Assembly (NCBI GenBank): GCA_902728285.1
Contig: CACVBU010001120.1
Coordinates: forward strand, 620,001 to 684,000
Length of the DNA: 64,000 nt
Source of the DNA: Clytia hemisphaerica
Lineage: Eukaryota; Cnidaria; Hydrozoa; Leptothecata; Clytiidae
Direction: 5' to 3'
Within the stretch, counting starts at the first letter, position 1. The number at the start of each line of letters is the position of its first letter. The position numbers were made by a program, and so were the translations under genes. The notes under the pieces were generated by a model that was given only the letters and a program-made list of their open reading frames with translations, did not search any database and was not told where the DNA came from. Of this stretch, positions 48,001 through 59,802 are shown one piece after another.

Positions 48001-51000
48001 AAGTAATAAAAATGACGCATTCTTTAGAAAAAAATAACTGGTTAACCACCAACCAAATCAAATACGAGCTTGTAAAAACTCCACCTCGTCCCTCCCGCAT
48101 TTCCAAAAATTTTCAGATTTCCTGAAAAAAATTCAGAATTTGAAATGATTTCTTGATATTTCAACAAAAATATTTGAAAGTTTAAGCATTTCGAGTTTTG
48201 AACAAAAAAATTCAAAAGCAAGAAAAATGAAAAATTGAATGGTAGCTTGGGTATATCTAGACTCAGTAATTTCAGTAAAAAAAAACTACCTCAACCTACA
48301 AAGTTTCTAAAATTTTAGAGCTTTGTGCAATACAACTAAAAAAGTCCGGTACAGTTTGAATGACAGACTGTTGGTGAAACCTTGTTGACTGTGTTTGAAA
48401 ATTTTAGAAACCCAGGCATGCGCATAATTAAACCTTAAAACCTACAAACTCAAAAGACATTCAAAACTACTTAAAAAATCAAAACATCAGCCATATTTAT
48501 AAAAGCTCCCAGTCATTAATAGCCATTTCGTTTAGAAGTGAATCTGTGTTTTCATTTTCATTAGTTTATCTTTTTTTGCAATGTCAGCTTTTTCCATAAA
48601 TTATGCGCGCACACAGAAAAATATTGAAAACCCCGCAAAAATTCTGCTCAGTGACTGGGCTCAAATCAACCAATCAGATGCACTCACATATGCAGGGACA
48701 GATATCCCTGCAGACGAGTTAGTTGGATTCAATCGTAAACAAGAGACAAGATTATAAAGGATTAGCCGGTGAAATGGTTCCCACGGTCTGGATATTCAGG
48801 TTAAGTGAATAGTAGAACATTTTTTGGGTCGACAATAAACTAGTAGCTATGAGACATTTGGTCGTACATGGAAATAATTTACTTGTTCCAGATTTTTTTT
48901 TGTATATTTTCGAGCCATAAAGATATCTCATAACAATTAATATGACACAGAGAGAAACTTTAATAAACATTGCAAATTTAGTGAAACACACACAAGAACT
49001 TTCTTTCTATAGAAGTGGTACGACTCAATACTTTTTTTCGGGACACCCTGTATTTCTTATCATCATTGTTTTGCAAAAGCAAAAGGTCTATTAATCTGCA
49101 TACCCCGCATTACAAAGATATCTATTGTTGAATTATCAAAATCTATCGAAGGCTTGAAGTATTTGAAAAGTTTAAAGAAGTAGAATAGGACTAGGCTCTT
49201 CAATAAAAATATTTTTATACCAATTTTTTTACCATTATATTAATGAACCCTTACTCACAGTTAAAACCCCTAGATATCCTCTTTAGTAAGGATGCTTAAC
49301 TATCCGTTCTCAGATCAACTCCTGGATATTCACAATTGAACAATTTTTTTAAAGCTGACCAATATCCTAAGTAGAAGGGGGGTAGCCTTTCTAGAAAAGC
49401 TCATTGATTATACATTAAAGATCAGTTTGAGTGGTAGAATGGTACCTTTGCTTGTGGTGCAGTGGCCGGGAAACCATCCATGATCCATCCTGTTCCTTCT
49501 GCTAGATTCCTAAATAAATAGAAGAAGCATTGGAGGTGTGACTTTGCTTTTAGAGAGAAGAGAAGAAGAAGAAGAGAAGTGAACCCTCTCAATGGGCCCT
49601 ATCCCTGGATAGATACCTATCCTAGTATAGGGAAATAACCACGCTTACCAGACAGTGCTAATCTGCACTCGCGACACAACAGAGTTATTGGCGTACAGAT
49701 GATTATACACGGGAGGACATACATCTTTGCAGGTGTTGAACCAATGAGTATCGTCACCACATCACATGCAATGCCTGGCATACTCCCCATAACCTTTTAT
49801 CAGAGTGATGGTACCCAGTTCCCCTCTTCCCCTTTGGCTTTAACCAAAACTGGGTGTATTTTGGAACAAGGCACACTGCTAATATCTTTCTACAAAAACC
49901 TAACCATCATTTTAACTATTTTTGACAACCATACTATACAGACATAAAAGGAACATTTAATTAAAGATTTTATATTTATTAGATTTTATTAGATTGTCTT
50001 TTGTGACTTATTTTATTGGCTAATTTTTCACTTTTAACGGCCTTGTGTTTAGAAGGAAATGAAAATTTCTGATCCCCATCTTCTTCAATTTTTCGGAAGG
50101 TGTCACCCCCCCCCTTAAGAAAGGGGGGGGGCGAACTATCAGAAAGATGTTAGTATCATCATAGATAATTGTCATAGAAATATATAAAATAAGTATTATG
50201 CAGTAAATTGACTGCCAATAATTATATCAAACATTTTGCCGAGAATATAATGTTCGTTGTTTCTTTTTTTATCGAAATATGTTCAAGCAACCACTTGAAA
50301 TTTCAAAACAACACCTTTGATCGTTTGACCTTCTTCCATATCTGTTGCTTTCCTGTATCCATCCAAAACTTCAGTCGGTAAAATCTTGATCTTTCCCTCT
50401 CTTTCCAATCGTTCTGCATGTTCCATTTCAGCAATCTTCATATAAATTTGACCAGTGCATACTACAACCAACTAATTTGAAAATTCTTCTTTTTCAGGGC
50501 TCACTAGTAAGCAAGTATCAAAATTGAAGAATGCCAATTCCAATTATGTTGGATCAGCAGTGTTGATGCCATTTTGTTTTGTACAGAATGAGCTTTCAAT
50601 TCTTTTTATCATAAGATCTTCATTTCAACCGTCTCATGCTGGGCAAGTAGGGTACGTATTTCTATACAAAGTTTCCTTCTTTTTATCAAGGAAAGGTGGT
50701 GAGGTATGTGAGAATGGTCCCTTTTCTCGCCCTTGAAAGTCTCTCACAAGGGTAGAAAAACCACAAAACAACAATTGAATCCCTGACAGGTTCCCATAAT
50801 TATGAAAAATCATTTGATTACTTCCTTGAAGGGTCATAAATTCTCGTAATTTGGACCAAAGCTTAAAATCTTTAGCTGAAAATTACAAATTAGGAAACTA
50901 GGCTCTCACAGGGTCGATTTTCGAACTTTCGCTCGGGCACATCCACCACTTCGCAAACCTAGTATACCCCCATCCCGGTAATTCGTCACATTGAATATAG

Positions 51001-53992
51001 AACAGAATGGGGAATAAAAGATCAGAGTATTGTAGCCCGATAACAGATAGCCATAATTTTCATTCGAGCACATAAATCTCTGCAACAAATGCATTATATT
51101 AGTTTCAAAAATTGTTTTTGATGCTAGCTATTTTATTTTAAAAGAATTACCTTCGCTTTTTTTACAGATTTCCTGGAGGAAGGCTAGATGCTGAAGACAG
51201 ATCAGTAGAGGATGCTGTATTGCGAGAAACGTTCGAAGAAATTGGAATCCCTTCTCATGAGATTGAAATATGGAACAAAGTAGTCTCCGAAAAAAAGGTC
51301 TGTTAATATTTTTATGATGTTTTTTGGGGCACTTCAAAACAAAATGAATAGCCACACGTTGTTTTCATAAACAACTCTAATGGGGTCGTTTAGCATAATT
51401 TAAAGGAAAAAAATAATATCTAGCTGAAACTTTCTCCAGACTGTCTAAAAAAAAAAAACCCCTAAAATCCCTGGTGAAAATTTTTTTTCCCCAGGCGCAT
51501 TTTTAGACCATATCATGTATACCATTCGAAAGCTCTCAAAAATATATCGAAGACTTTCAAACGGTTTTAGACGATTTCCCTTCCTAACTCGAGATATTTC
51601 ATGTGCAAGTTTCACTTTTCGCCATATTTTGGTCTAAAACTGACCATAAATTGCATCTTCTGCGTGTAAACATGTATTGTATGTTTTTATTTTCTCTTTA
51701 ATTTTAGATTTCCAACTCGCCTATAGGAATCGTCTTTGGTTTTGTCAAAGATTTCAATCATGAAAAGCTCAACATTTGTGAACGAGAGGTAAAAGTTTTT
51801 TCTACTTCACGATTCGCGTTCTCACTTGATTCATTCATATTTTGAATATTGATACGTTGACTCCAGTAATTCTTTTAAGGTAACTATTTCTGAAAGTCAT
51901 CCTAAAAAATGTTTAAACGGTCTTTTGAAGACTTAATATCTTTTTGTTAGTTTTGTTTGTTTGTTTATTTGTTTGTTTGTTTGTTTGTTTGTTTGTTTGT
52001 TTGTTTGTTTGTTTGTTTGTTTGTTTGTTTGTTTGTTTGTTTGTTTGTTTGTTTGTTATTTATCGTTGAAACTAAGAAAAAAATAGCTACTAGGTTGATA
52101 CAAGTCAACCTATTCACAATTTATTTAGTTCTTAAATAAAGCCATGAATATAACGTTGATTTCCAATGCTTATTTTTGGACCTACCTCCGGGTACCCCGG
52201 TGGAGGTCCTTTAAATTAACCCATGTCCGTTCGTTCGTCCGTTCGTTCGTCTGTTGCCAGCTTTTCTCGGGATTGGCTCATTAGTTTTTTCTGATTTTTT
52301 GCACAATGATGCAAAATGGCAATGCCCAAAATTTTTCCGGCCGAAAATACTGGAAATATCCCGGAAAAACTGTTTTTTTGGCACTTTCTCGAGATTTTAT
52401 CATTAGTTTTTTCTGATTTTTTGCTCAAAGATGCGTATTAACAATGCCCAAAACATGGCCGAGTCCATTTTTTGAGAAAAAAAATTTTCCGGCCCAAAAT
52501 ATGCCGGAAATCGCCGTTTTTCTGGATTTTCATTGGAATTTTTCCTTACAATTGGTTGTTTTTTCATTCAAAAACATTATTAATAGCAATGCCCACCATC
52601 AAGCATTTTTCAATTTTCAATGAAATTGATTTTTGAAGCTGGAACTATTCAAAAATCGCTGGAACAACCTATTTTCGCCGGAAAGACAGTATTTCTTGAG
52701 TTTCTCGAGCTGTACTTTATATTTTTTTATGAAATTTTGCATACTGATGCAAAATGACAATAGCTAAAATGTGACGGAGCCAGATTTTCGAAAAACATTT
52801 TTTTCCGGCTGAAAATGCCGCTTTTCTGGATTTTCATTAGACTTTTTGCTTATAATTGGTTGTTTTTTCATTCAAAAAAATTATTAATAGCAATGCCCAC
52901 CACCATCAAGTATGTTCCAATTTTCAATTAAATTGATTTTTGAAGCCGGAACTATTCAAAAATCACCGGAAGAGCCTATTTTCGCCGGAAAGACAGTATT
53001 TCTTGAATTTCTCGAGCTGTACTTTACACTTTTTATGAAATTTTGCACATTGATGCAAAATGACAATACCTTAAATGTGACGGAGTCTGATTTTCGAAAA
53101 ACATTATTTTCTGGCCGAAAATGCCGGAAATATACCGGAGAAACCGGTTTTTTTGACATTTTATCGAATTTTCATCCTTATTTTTCTCTGATTTTTTTGC
53201 AGAATGATGCGTATTCGCAATGCTCAAAACATGACCGAGTTTGATTTTTGAGAAAATGTTTTTTTCCGGCCAAAAAAAGCCGGAAATTTCCGTTTTTGCA
53301 GATTTTCATTGGATTTTTTCGTTTCATGTCTTTGTTTTTTTCAAACAAAAACATCATTTATAAGAATGTCCACGATTAAGCATGGTTCAATTTTCAATGA
53401 AACTGATTTTGGTACAGGAACTTTCTAAAAATTGCCAGAACAGCCGAGAATCGCCGGATTCCATGAATTTCTCGTATTATACTGCATTTTCATACTATTG
53501 TTCTCATTTTTCAATTGTCTTATTACATCAATCTTCAGGTAGGTAGGTCCATTCAGCATGTAGCTCGTTTTACTTTAAATCCTTCAAGATCATTAAGATG
53601 TCGAAGTTCTTGGACAGTGGTATTTCTCTTTCAATGTTGTCAAATAATTTGATTTACTGCCTGGGTAGGCCTGAAAGTGAAGCTTATATTGATGAAATGA
53701 GGTATTAATTCACTACTACATACTAATTATTTATACTTATTTAAAACCTTACTTGCTTTTGCAGGTGCACGATGTCTTTACAGTCCCTATCAAGGATTTA
53801 TTGGACCCTTCAAAACATGGATACACTAAATTTCGCTGGGGAAATCAAATGCCAGTATTTGTTAACCAGCACCGAAATGTATGGGGCTTGACGGCCATGT
53901 TCACCAATATTTTCCTAAGGTCGCTTTTCCCTGAGACACATCGTTTATCAACGTTTAGATCACTTCAGAACATGGAAGAAACTCATAGGTAG
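45029..53992 (+). CDS. NUDT8: Mitochondrial-type CoA diphosphatase, Nudix hydrolase 8
   Basis: Exons: 45029-45194, 50498-50651, 51168-51297, 51708-51788, 53765-53992; 252 codons in frame. Nudix enzymes of the NUDT7/NUDT8 group split coenzyme A or its esters into 3',5'-ADP and phosphopantetheine (or the acyl form). The N-terminus (MNTRFILKNFTQIFKRFCSR) is basic and lacks acids, as in a mitochondrial import signal. Residues about 75-111 carry the CoA-group signature: IIRSS, HAGQVGFPGG (FPGG at 108-111). The Nudix helix RETFEEIGI follows, with R125, E126, E129 and E130. The C-terminal block GYTKFRWGNQMPVFVNQH, NVWGLTAMFT is characteristic of NUDT8. There is no C-terminal SKL-type peroxisome signal, which argues against NUDT7. 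The first intron is 5.3 kb and made of nested repeats, unusually long for this window. Confidence 0.88.
45249..47550. mobile_element. Nested inverted-repeat elements in NUDT8 intron 1
   Basis: Outer arms: 45249-45300 (ATAGACCTTTTTTCAAAGAG ... TAGTCCAGGG) against 47494-47550. Second arms: 45301-45402 (AGGAGTTCTATCCTAATTAA) against 46417-46519. Third, inside the second: 45515-45566 (CCGTCCATATTCATTTGACA) against 46041-46090. A further TIR element at about 46517-47033 (CAGTCTGAGAAATCCTTC ends, with AATTGCACGCTTAA next) separates the second and outer right arms. 47090-47460 is made of C-runs and G-runs of another element. The order of nesting gives the order of insertion. Confidence 0.75.
47944..48099. 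mobile_element. Short palindromic MITE, second copy
   Basis: Copy of the element at 10640-10814. Left GGATGAGATGGAGTTTTTAT, right AAAACTCCACCTCGTCC, inside TTAGTAATTGGTCATT and ACTGGTTAACCACCAACC. Confidence 0.65.
48243..48740. mobile_element. Diverged, inverted copy of the 9-bp-duplication element
   Basis: Shares in inverted order the words of 1441-2002: TAGCTTGGG at the start, TTTCTAAAATTTTAGAGCTT, TTTTCCATAAATTATGCGCGC, and GCAGGGACA with CCCTGCAG near the end. Ends and flanking duplication are no longer clear, so this copy is older. Confidence 0.6.
48760..50282. other. NUDT8 intron 1, remainder
   Basis: AT-rich intron sequence, with a C-run/G-run inverted pair at 50107-50130. 49400-49950 is less AT-rich but shows no exon I can support. 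Confidence 0.5.
50283..50471 (-). CDS. Unrecognised 62-codon open frame, possible exon or fragment
   Basis: An open minus-strand frame ends in TGA at 50283 and is preceded by a possible acceptor (TTTTCAAATTAG) just above 50471. The encoded segment is hydrophilic and protein-like (KIAEMEHAERLEREGK, LPTEVLDGYRKATDMEEG, then TIKGVVLKF), unlike the low-complexity frames of the region. I do not recognise the family and found no partner exons on this strand. It lies in NUDT8 intron 1 only 26 bases before exon 2. It may be a terminal exon of an overlapping gene or a gene fragment. Confidence 0.3.
   Translation of the reverse strand: MVVVCTGQIYMKIAEMEHAERLEREGKIKILPTEVLDGYRKATDMEEGQTIKGVVLKFQVVA
51951..52057. 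repeat. (TTTG)n microsatellite in NUDT8 intron 4
   Basis: About 26 copies of TTTG with one TTTA interruption. The apparent VCLFVCLF protein read from it is an artefact of the repeat. Confidence 0.95.
52178..53550. mobile_element. 1.37-kb TIR element with GGACCTACCT ends
   Basis: Starts GGACCTACCTCCGGGTACC and ends CTTCAGGTAGGTAGGTCC. The body contains two direct copies of a segment of about 300 bases (52555-52800 and 52850-53100: TTGGTTGTTTTTTCATTCAA, AATAGCAATGCCCACCA, GGAACTATTCAAAAATC) and many CCGGAAAT/TTTTCCGGCC words. No transposase found. A partial relative is at 19953-20371. Confidence 0.7.
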
Positions 53993-55332
53993 CAGAGGCA
54001 AGAGATTTATTTTCGACATTTTTGACAATATTTTTTCTGTTTTTTTGTGGATGTTTCGTTCTGGATTTCCAGAATTTATGGCCCTTCGGGAAACTTTTTC
54101 TAAGACTGCATTTTTATTTGCGCTTTGTGACTCGTAGATAAACTTTCGTTTTCGAACGTCTGAATTAAGGGGGAAAATATCTATCAAATACCTTTAGATC
54201 ATCTTAATTCCTCTCTTGTGTTTCAATCATCACCGTTCTAATCAAAAAGAACATTCCAAACTTGATAAGACTTACATTAAGCCTTTTACAGAAATCAAAT
54301 ACAGTTGCTCTTTAATTCGTCCTTCAAGGGGAATTGGGTTTTCATCGAATAAGGGAGCTTATTGAATAATAGAGCGAGAAATTCTTGACGACTGGGACTT
54401 CAAACTTTATCAAATAAGGGAAGTTATCGAGTAGTAGAATGTCAAATTAGAGGGCATCAACTGTATTATATTTTTTGAATTTTACTGCAAATTTTTGGAA
54501 TTTTTATAATTTATTGTTTTTGTTTGTCAAAGCATGTAAATTGTGACTATATAACATACTACCGTAGATTAAATAATTGTTTGAAAACTTTTATATCTGT
54601 TTCGACCGAATAAAAGTTATTTCATGCTATCTGTAAATTGATCTTTTAGGAGGAAGGGAATCAGGAATGGGATATTTTGATAATCTTAGATGATTGAAGT
54701 GAATGACAAATCATATCATCTACGTTCGATCCCTTAAAGTGTTTATTCGAGGAGTGTTTCTTGAGTTTCCTTAACACTTAGTAACCCTCCTCTTTTTGTC
54801 ACAATTCTATGAGAGAAAACGAAGTTTTAAGTATGACTTTTCTGTGTTTTTAACAAGCTTTGTGCTATTGAAGTAGTAGATTTATTTTTTGAGAGGTGTC
54901 TTATATGAAAAGTTTAAGCAAACAAGATTTAGCTTAATCAACATCATCTTAGTACCTGTCTACCGAAAAGGAGGTTGTTTGAATGCCATTCAGACGACTT
55001 TGTTATTATTGTAGTGGTATTTTATATGTTTGAGTTAGCAATGTTTTGATGTGAAAGATTCAATACATATCGGTTGAGAAGTTCATGAGCTCTCTGCTTT
55101 GTTTTCTCACTTTGTTTCAGAGAGTCTTAGCAGGGGATTTGACATATTCATTCAAGCAAACATTATTATTTTTATTCGTGGCAAATGCTCCCATGCAGAA
55201 TCATTGATCAACGGCAGCAGCGCTTTGCGATATTTTAAGCGTCATCAATTTACCAAGAGATTGCTTTCGGAGAGTTGTCGAAATACGTTTTGTTCAGATT
55301 TTGGGGAAGATTGAGAATTTAACTGCAGAATT
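53993..55332. other. Intergenic spacer after NUDT8
   Basis: AT-rich sequence with no recognisable exon. It holds the NUDT8 3' UTR and, at its right end, the upstream region of the cysteine-rich secreted protein; no clear TATA box was found. Confidence 0.5.
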
Positions 55333-55707
55333 ATGTCTCGCTTATTCATATTCTTCGTGCTTGTACCACTTGTATTTTGCGTGGACGACAAAGACAAATC
55401 GAGGTACATAAAACGTGTGAAACCAAGAATGAGCATGTTAATCAAACCGAACGATACCCGATGGACCATCCAAGGATATCAATGTGATGGAAGAGATTGT
55501 GAGAAAACGTGCGATACAGAAGGGATATGTACTTCTTTTAAATGTGACTGCCCTGGGTCTCTTGCCTCTGGGTATATTGGAAACCCACTGCCGACAAATT
55601 GTGAAGTTTCAACTGAACTTTCGTGCAGTAATGTTTGTTTCCGTGGTTTTTGTAGGCAAATTTGTAAAGAAGTGATTGTTAAAGATTGTTTCAACATTAA
55701 TGGTTGA
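55333..55707 (+). CDS. Small secreted cysteine-rich protein
   Basis: A single uninterrupted frame of 124 codons. Residues 1-16 (MSRLFIFFVLVPLVFC) form a signal peptide. A basic stretch with KR at 27-28 follows, which may be a processing site. The rest carries 12 cysteines (C51, C56, C60, C66, C71, C73, C90, C98, C102, C107, C111, C119), enough for six disulphides. The pattern CDTEGICTSFKCDC is reminiscent of small extracellular disulphide-rich domains, but I do not recognise the family. Export is well supported; function is unknown. It lies between NUDT8 and the GST array and has no introns, unlike its neighbours. An upstream non-coding exon is possible. Confidence 0.65.
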   Translation: MSRLFIFFVLVPLVFCVDDKDKSRYIKRVKPRMSMLIKPNDTRWTIQGYQCDGRDCEKTCDTEGICTSFKCDCPGSLASGYIGNPLPTNCEVSTELSCSNVCFRGFCRQICKEVIVKDCFNING

Positions 55708-55738
55708 CTTTCATAACGCTATCAACTTTTTATTTTTA

Positions 55739-56334
55739 CACCCCTGTCTCACAGCCCCGGTGGAACTTTTTTCTTCAGTAGGGATAAAAATCCCTATTGA
55801 AATCTCAATGGGGATGGAAATTTTATTGTTCCAAGGTTAAAAAATCCAGTGGGGATGGCTTTGGAGTGCAATTTTTAGACATTAATTTTCGAGTGGGGAT
55901 GAAATCAAAGTCAATTTCCCAGTGGGGCTGAAATTCCAGGGTATTTTCTCACCGGGGACTAAATTTTTGCCAGATTTTCCACAGAATCAGTAAATCAGAA
56001 TGGAAATTTTCCTAATTTTCCAAAAAAAATCCTCGAAGTCGAAAAAAATAGAGCTCAATATATATTTGATATAATTCTTTATGTTGAAAAAGGCCAGTTG
56101 GCTGAAATATTCCTTAAAGAAAGATAATGTGTTATCTCTGATTTTCTGAATTTCTAATTTTGAAAAATCAAATTCTCGAAAAACATTCCACATGTTGAGT
56201 GGAGGTGACATTGACAGTTAGATGTATTACAAAGCAGTCAATTTCCCAGTGGGACTGAAATCGTTGGGTAATTTTTGCACAGGGACGAAATTTTGGCAAA
56301 ATTTTCCAGTTGGCGGGGCTCATGCAGGTCTGTT
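55739..56334. mobile_element. MITE of the CACCCCTGTCTCAC family, interrupted
   Basis: Left end ACACCCCTGTCTCACAGCCC at 55739; the right part (TTCCCAGTGGGACTGAAATC, GGCGGGGCTCATGCAGGTCTG) resumes at about 56236. The 240 bases between (about 55985-56230) are foreign AT-rich sequence, so a later insertion split the element. Confidence 0.65.
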
Positions 56335-56651
56335 AATATTTATCGAGCAGATGAATTAGTTTTGATGAGTAACCAGGAGAAGTGCAAACATTTCTTTCAA
56401 AAGTGACAGCCGATTATAGAAATATCTGTCATCTTAAAGGGAGTATTAAAAATGTTAAAAATGTTTGAGGCACGAATGGACAGCGCAATACCTCTACAGA
56501 TAAGAGTTTTAAATTCCGATAACATTAATTTGTTATAGATTTTAACATATTTCATGCCTTAACTTATTACATACATCACCCTAAAAAACTGAAAATTCCC
56601 TATTTAAATTTATATTCAAAAAATATTATACAAATAGTGTCAAATAATAAA

Positions 56652-58201
56652 TTATTTTTTCTGTGTGTCCATGTATTTTTTGATATTTTCAATGCTTAAT
56701 ACTCGTTCACGAAGTGCTGAGATTTCTGGAAACTCCTTCAAATCTAATTCGATCATACATAAAAGTCCAACCAAGACGAAATCAGCTATGGAAATCTAAA
56801 ACAGAGACAGAAAATCAAACTCAAATAAAGACTTGTAAAAAAAGTCAACTTTATCGTTTTTGTTCAAGAGCTGTCGCAGCTAAGGTTGGCATGAATACGT
56901 ATGGGGTCACGGGGAGCAGTACGTAAGTTTTAAAGGGGAAAGAACACTTAAACAGTTTTAGGATGCAAAGAATTGATGAAGGAAAAAAACAGTACTTTGA
57001 CATCTTTTATATTTTCTTTGAAACAACACCCGTGTCTCACAGCCCCATTGGAACTTTTTTCCTCAATGGGGATAAATTCCTATTGAAACTCTATTGTTCC
57101 AAAGATTAAAAAATCCAGTGGGGATGGTTTTGGTGTACAATTTCTAAACATTGAATTTCGAATGGGGATGAAATCAAAGCTATTTTCCCAGTGGGGCTGA
57201 AATTCCAGGGTATTTTCCCAACAGGGACGAAATTGTTGCCAAATTTTCCAGTGGGGCTGGGGTCCCAGTGGGTCTGCGACACCGGGATGCGAAACAGGTT
57301 TTGCAATATTTATGGGCATCAAGAGAAATAATTGCTAAAAGAAGCAATATAAAATCGTTTAAAAAGAACGCATTTTTACCTTTTCTCCTGCAATAAAAGC
57401 TTTTCCCTCGTTGTGTTGTTTCAAGGTTTTTGAAATGAATCCCATCAACAACTTGTATTTGTCTGAGGCGTAAAATTCTTGCAATTTTGTTTTCTGAAAA
57501 GAATGAGCAATAAAAGCTATATATTTCAAGTTGACAAATTACAAGCTGTGAAAAAATGTTTTTGAGAGTTGGCTGAGCGTTTTGCAATAGATTTAAAAAT
57601 AAGGAAAATTTCTGGTACCTTTGCTTCCTCGTCATTCCCTCCAAATATAATTTTGATCAACTCTGCTCCAATATCACTGAACGTCTCACAAACTTGATCG
57701 ATCACAGCTTGTTCCAGAGAATTGTTGCCATAGAAGCCAAGTTCCCTAGCAACGAATCGAGCAATAGCACTTGATTGACAGATGACGTTATCATCAACTT
57801 CCAAAGTTGGCATTTGGTGAAGTGGAAATCTTTTGCCTAAAAGGAAAATAAACAACTTGAAGTCAAAGATTAAAGGTGTGAACCAAACAATGAAAATGAA
57901 CTTATTTCTTACGATAAATTGCTAAAGTAGATCCGAATAACTTAGAACAACTAGACTTACAAATAGCCAGAATGTCTGGCCTGGGGCCTGACGTACCTGA
58001 CCAACGAGACATGGTGTGTAACTGCAAAGCAGAATAATAAAAAGACATAAAAAATAAGAACATACCATCTGTTTTATTTTTGGCCCACTCCTCTCCAGAT
58101 ATTCTATTATCATTGAATTCAACTCCAGCGGCATGAAACATCAGCCTGATTGATTCAGCACGTCCAGCTGTATCAAAGTAGTTCAATGTGTACTTGACCA
58201 T
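56652..58201 (-). CDS. Sigma-class glutathione S-transferase, copy A (intact)
   Basis: Exons on the minus strand: 58201-58066, 57836-57619, 57493-57380, 56795-56652; 203 codons, the usual size for the class. Sigma GSTs join glutathione to electrophiles; the animal haematopoietic prostaglandin D synthases belong here. The thioredoxin-like N-domain starts MVKYTLNYFDTAGRAESIRL with the catalytic Tyr at position 8. MPTLEVDDNVICQSSAIARF holds the cis-Pro and the Gln-Ser pair that bind the glutathione glutamyl group. The all-helical C-domain ends KKYMDTQKK. It is the first of at least three tandem copies on this strand. Intron 3 carries a MITE (57026-57290). Confidence 0.92.
57026..57290. mobile_element. 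MITE of the CACCCCTGTCTCAC family (GST-A intron 3)
   Basis: Left end ACACCCGTGTCTCACAGCCC and right end CCCAGTGGGTCTGCGACACC are inverted; the body has the GTGGGGATGG and TTCCAGTGGGGCTG words of the family. Confidence 0.75.
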
Positions 58202-58292
58202 TTTGAAATCTGCTCAGTATTTTTCTCTTCACTAGACCACGTAAGTAGAAAGTTCGAACTGAAATGAGATGCCTCCCCTTTCTCTAACACGT

Positions 58293-58301
58293 CTATTTAT
58301 A
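58293..58301 (-). promoter_or_regulatory. TATA box of GST copy A
   Basis: On the minus strand the motif TATAAATAG lies about 92 bases before the ATG at 58201, leaving room for a leader of about 60 bases. A matching box was not seen in front of copy B. Confidence 0.5.
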
Positions 58302-58357
58302 CAAGAACGAATTAGATTACTTCAGCAACATATCGTATTACAAACAATTAATAACCA

Positions 58358-58886
58358 CTACATGTTTTTTTATAAGCATACAAAAATCCAAAAGTTGGCT
58401 CGGAAATGCTTAGATCGAGAGATTTACAAAGCTGAAAAATGCTTTAAGGGATGCTTATATCTTAAGCAAAATTTTAGAGCTAAAAACAAACAAGTTCTAA
58501 AAATGAAGGTTCAAGGTGATGTTTAGCACATGCTTAAATTTTCGCCATATATGATCCTAGATATGCTTATAAACACAATGCTTATAAAGAAAAAAACATA
58601 AACAATTATAAAACAATTTGTTCTAGAAGGAGAACATTCTAGAATGATCTAGACCATGAATTACTTTTTTATAAGAACAAACTATAAGAACATAAAGCTT
58701 CGATGGCCAAAATATTTAGAACATTTTAAGGCTTTCCAACCCCTAAAACACCTAATTTCTTAGGAAAATATGCAAAAATACTTACAAAATTGTGAATATA
58801 AGAACATGTTAAGAACATTTTTAGGCTTAAAACTCAAAAAGTTAAGAACATCTGAAATATTGGATGCTCTTATAAAAAACGTGTAG
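58358..58886. mobile_element. Inverted-repeat element with ACATGTTTTTTTATAAG ends
   Basis: Left CTACATGTTTTTTTATAAGC and right CTTATAAAAAACGTGTAG are inverted; the body repeats TTATAAGAACA and ATGCTTATA words. Related to 25444-25802. Confidence 0.6.
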
Positions 58887-59802
58887 TTCAAACATTCTAG
58901 ACTATACTAGTTCAAACCACCCACTCATCGAGTGTTACTTCAATTAAATGGTAGTTGGCTGTTTCTGACATCCGACAAAGAAGAGAATTAAAGATTTTAA
59001 TAACAGAAGATATTGATTGATAATCTTTAATACTATACTCTTTATATACAACGCTTTTTTGAAAGTATGTCAGCCAACAGAATTTTCATAACATAAACAT
59101 AAAACTGTTTTTATAGGTCAAAAAAAACTTTGAAACGAACCGAAGCACTCAGAAACTAAGATTTCATACCATGATGTGAAAATGATTGTAAAACAAAAAT
59201 CTAAAGTTTCAGGTTTAAAATCACAATTTCTTGTTTCAAATGAGAAATGAAATTTCTTTTAAAATTTCAAGAAAAAAGAGAAGAAAGGGATATCTTATTG
59301 TCAGAGTTTCCACCTGCCGAATTCCCACTAACATTTTTTGAAGAGAACAAAATGTGAAATCCCATTGTGAAGGGAAGACATGCTTGTATGGATAGAAAAG
59401 GTGAAAACCCCTTCTACAAACCTCTATAAAAATATGCTGGGAGTATTACTTACCTTATAGGTATTATATTTCGCGGGTACTTAATTTCGCGATTTTTAGG
59501 CCAAATTTCGCGAAATTAAATACACGCGAAAATTTCCAGAAACTGGCAATCGCGAAATTTTAACTTTTAATTTTTCGGAATGCAATTTTAAAAGTTGATG
59601 TTCTGCAAAAATTTCATAAATTTATCTAAAAAAATATAAAAACCTATACAAAATTATACAAAATATTGTTAAAATGAAGCGAATACAGTCGCTTTCATGT
59701 CGTCTTCTGACTAGCCACCAGAACCGTTGGAAAGCCAAGGTCCAACCAACGGTTCCGGCGAGAATATTGTTTTATATACTTACAAAACATTATTAAAATA
59801 AA

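Noticed and set aside
51957-52139. Repetitive FVCLFVCL protein
   Set aside because: It is a direct read of the (TTTG)n microsatellite.
57080-57322. Open frames across 57080-57322
   Set aside because: They are minus-strand reads of the MITE at 57026-57290 inside a GST intron.
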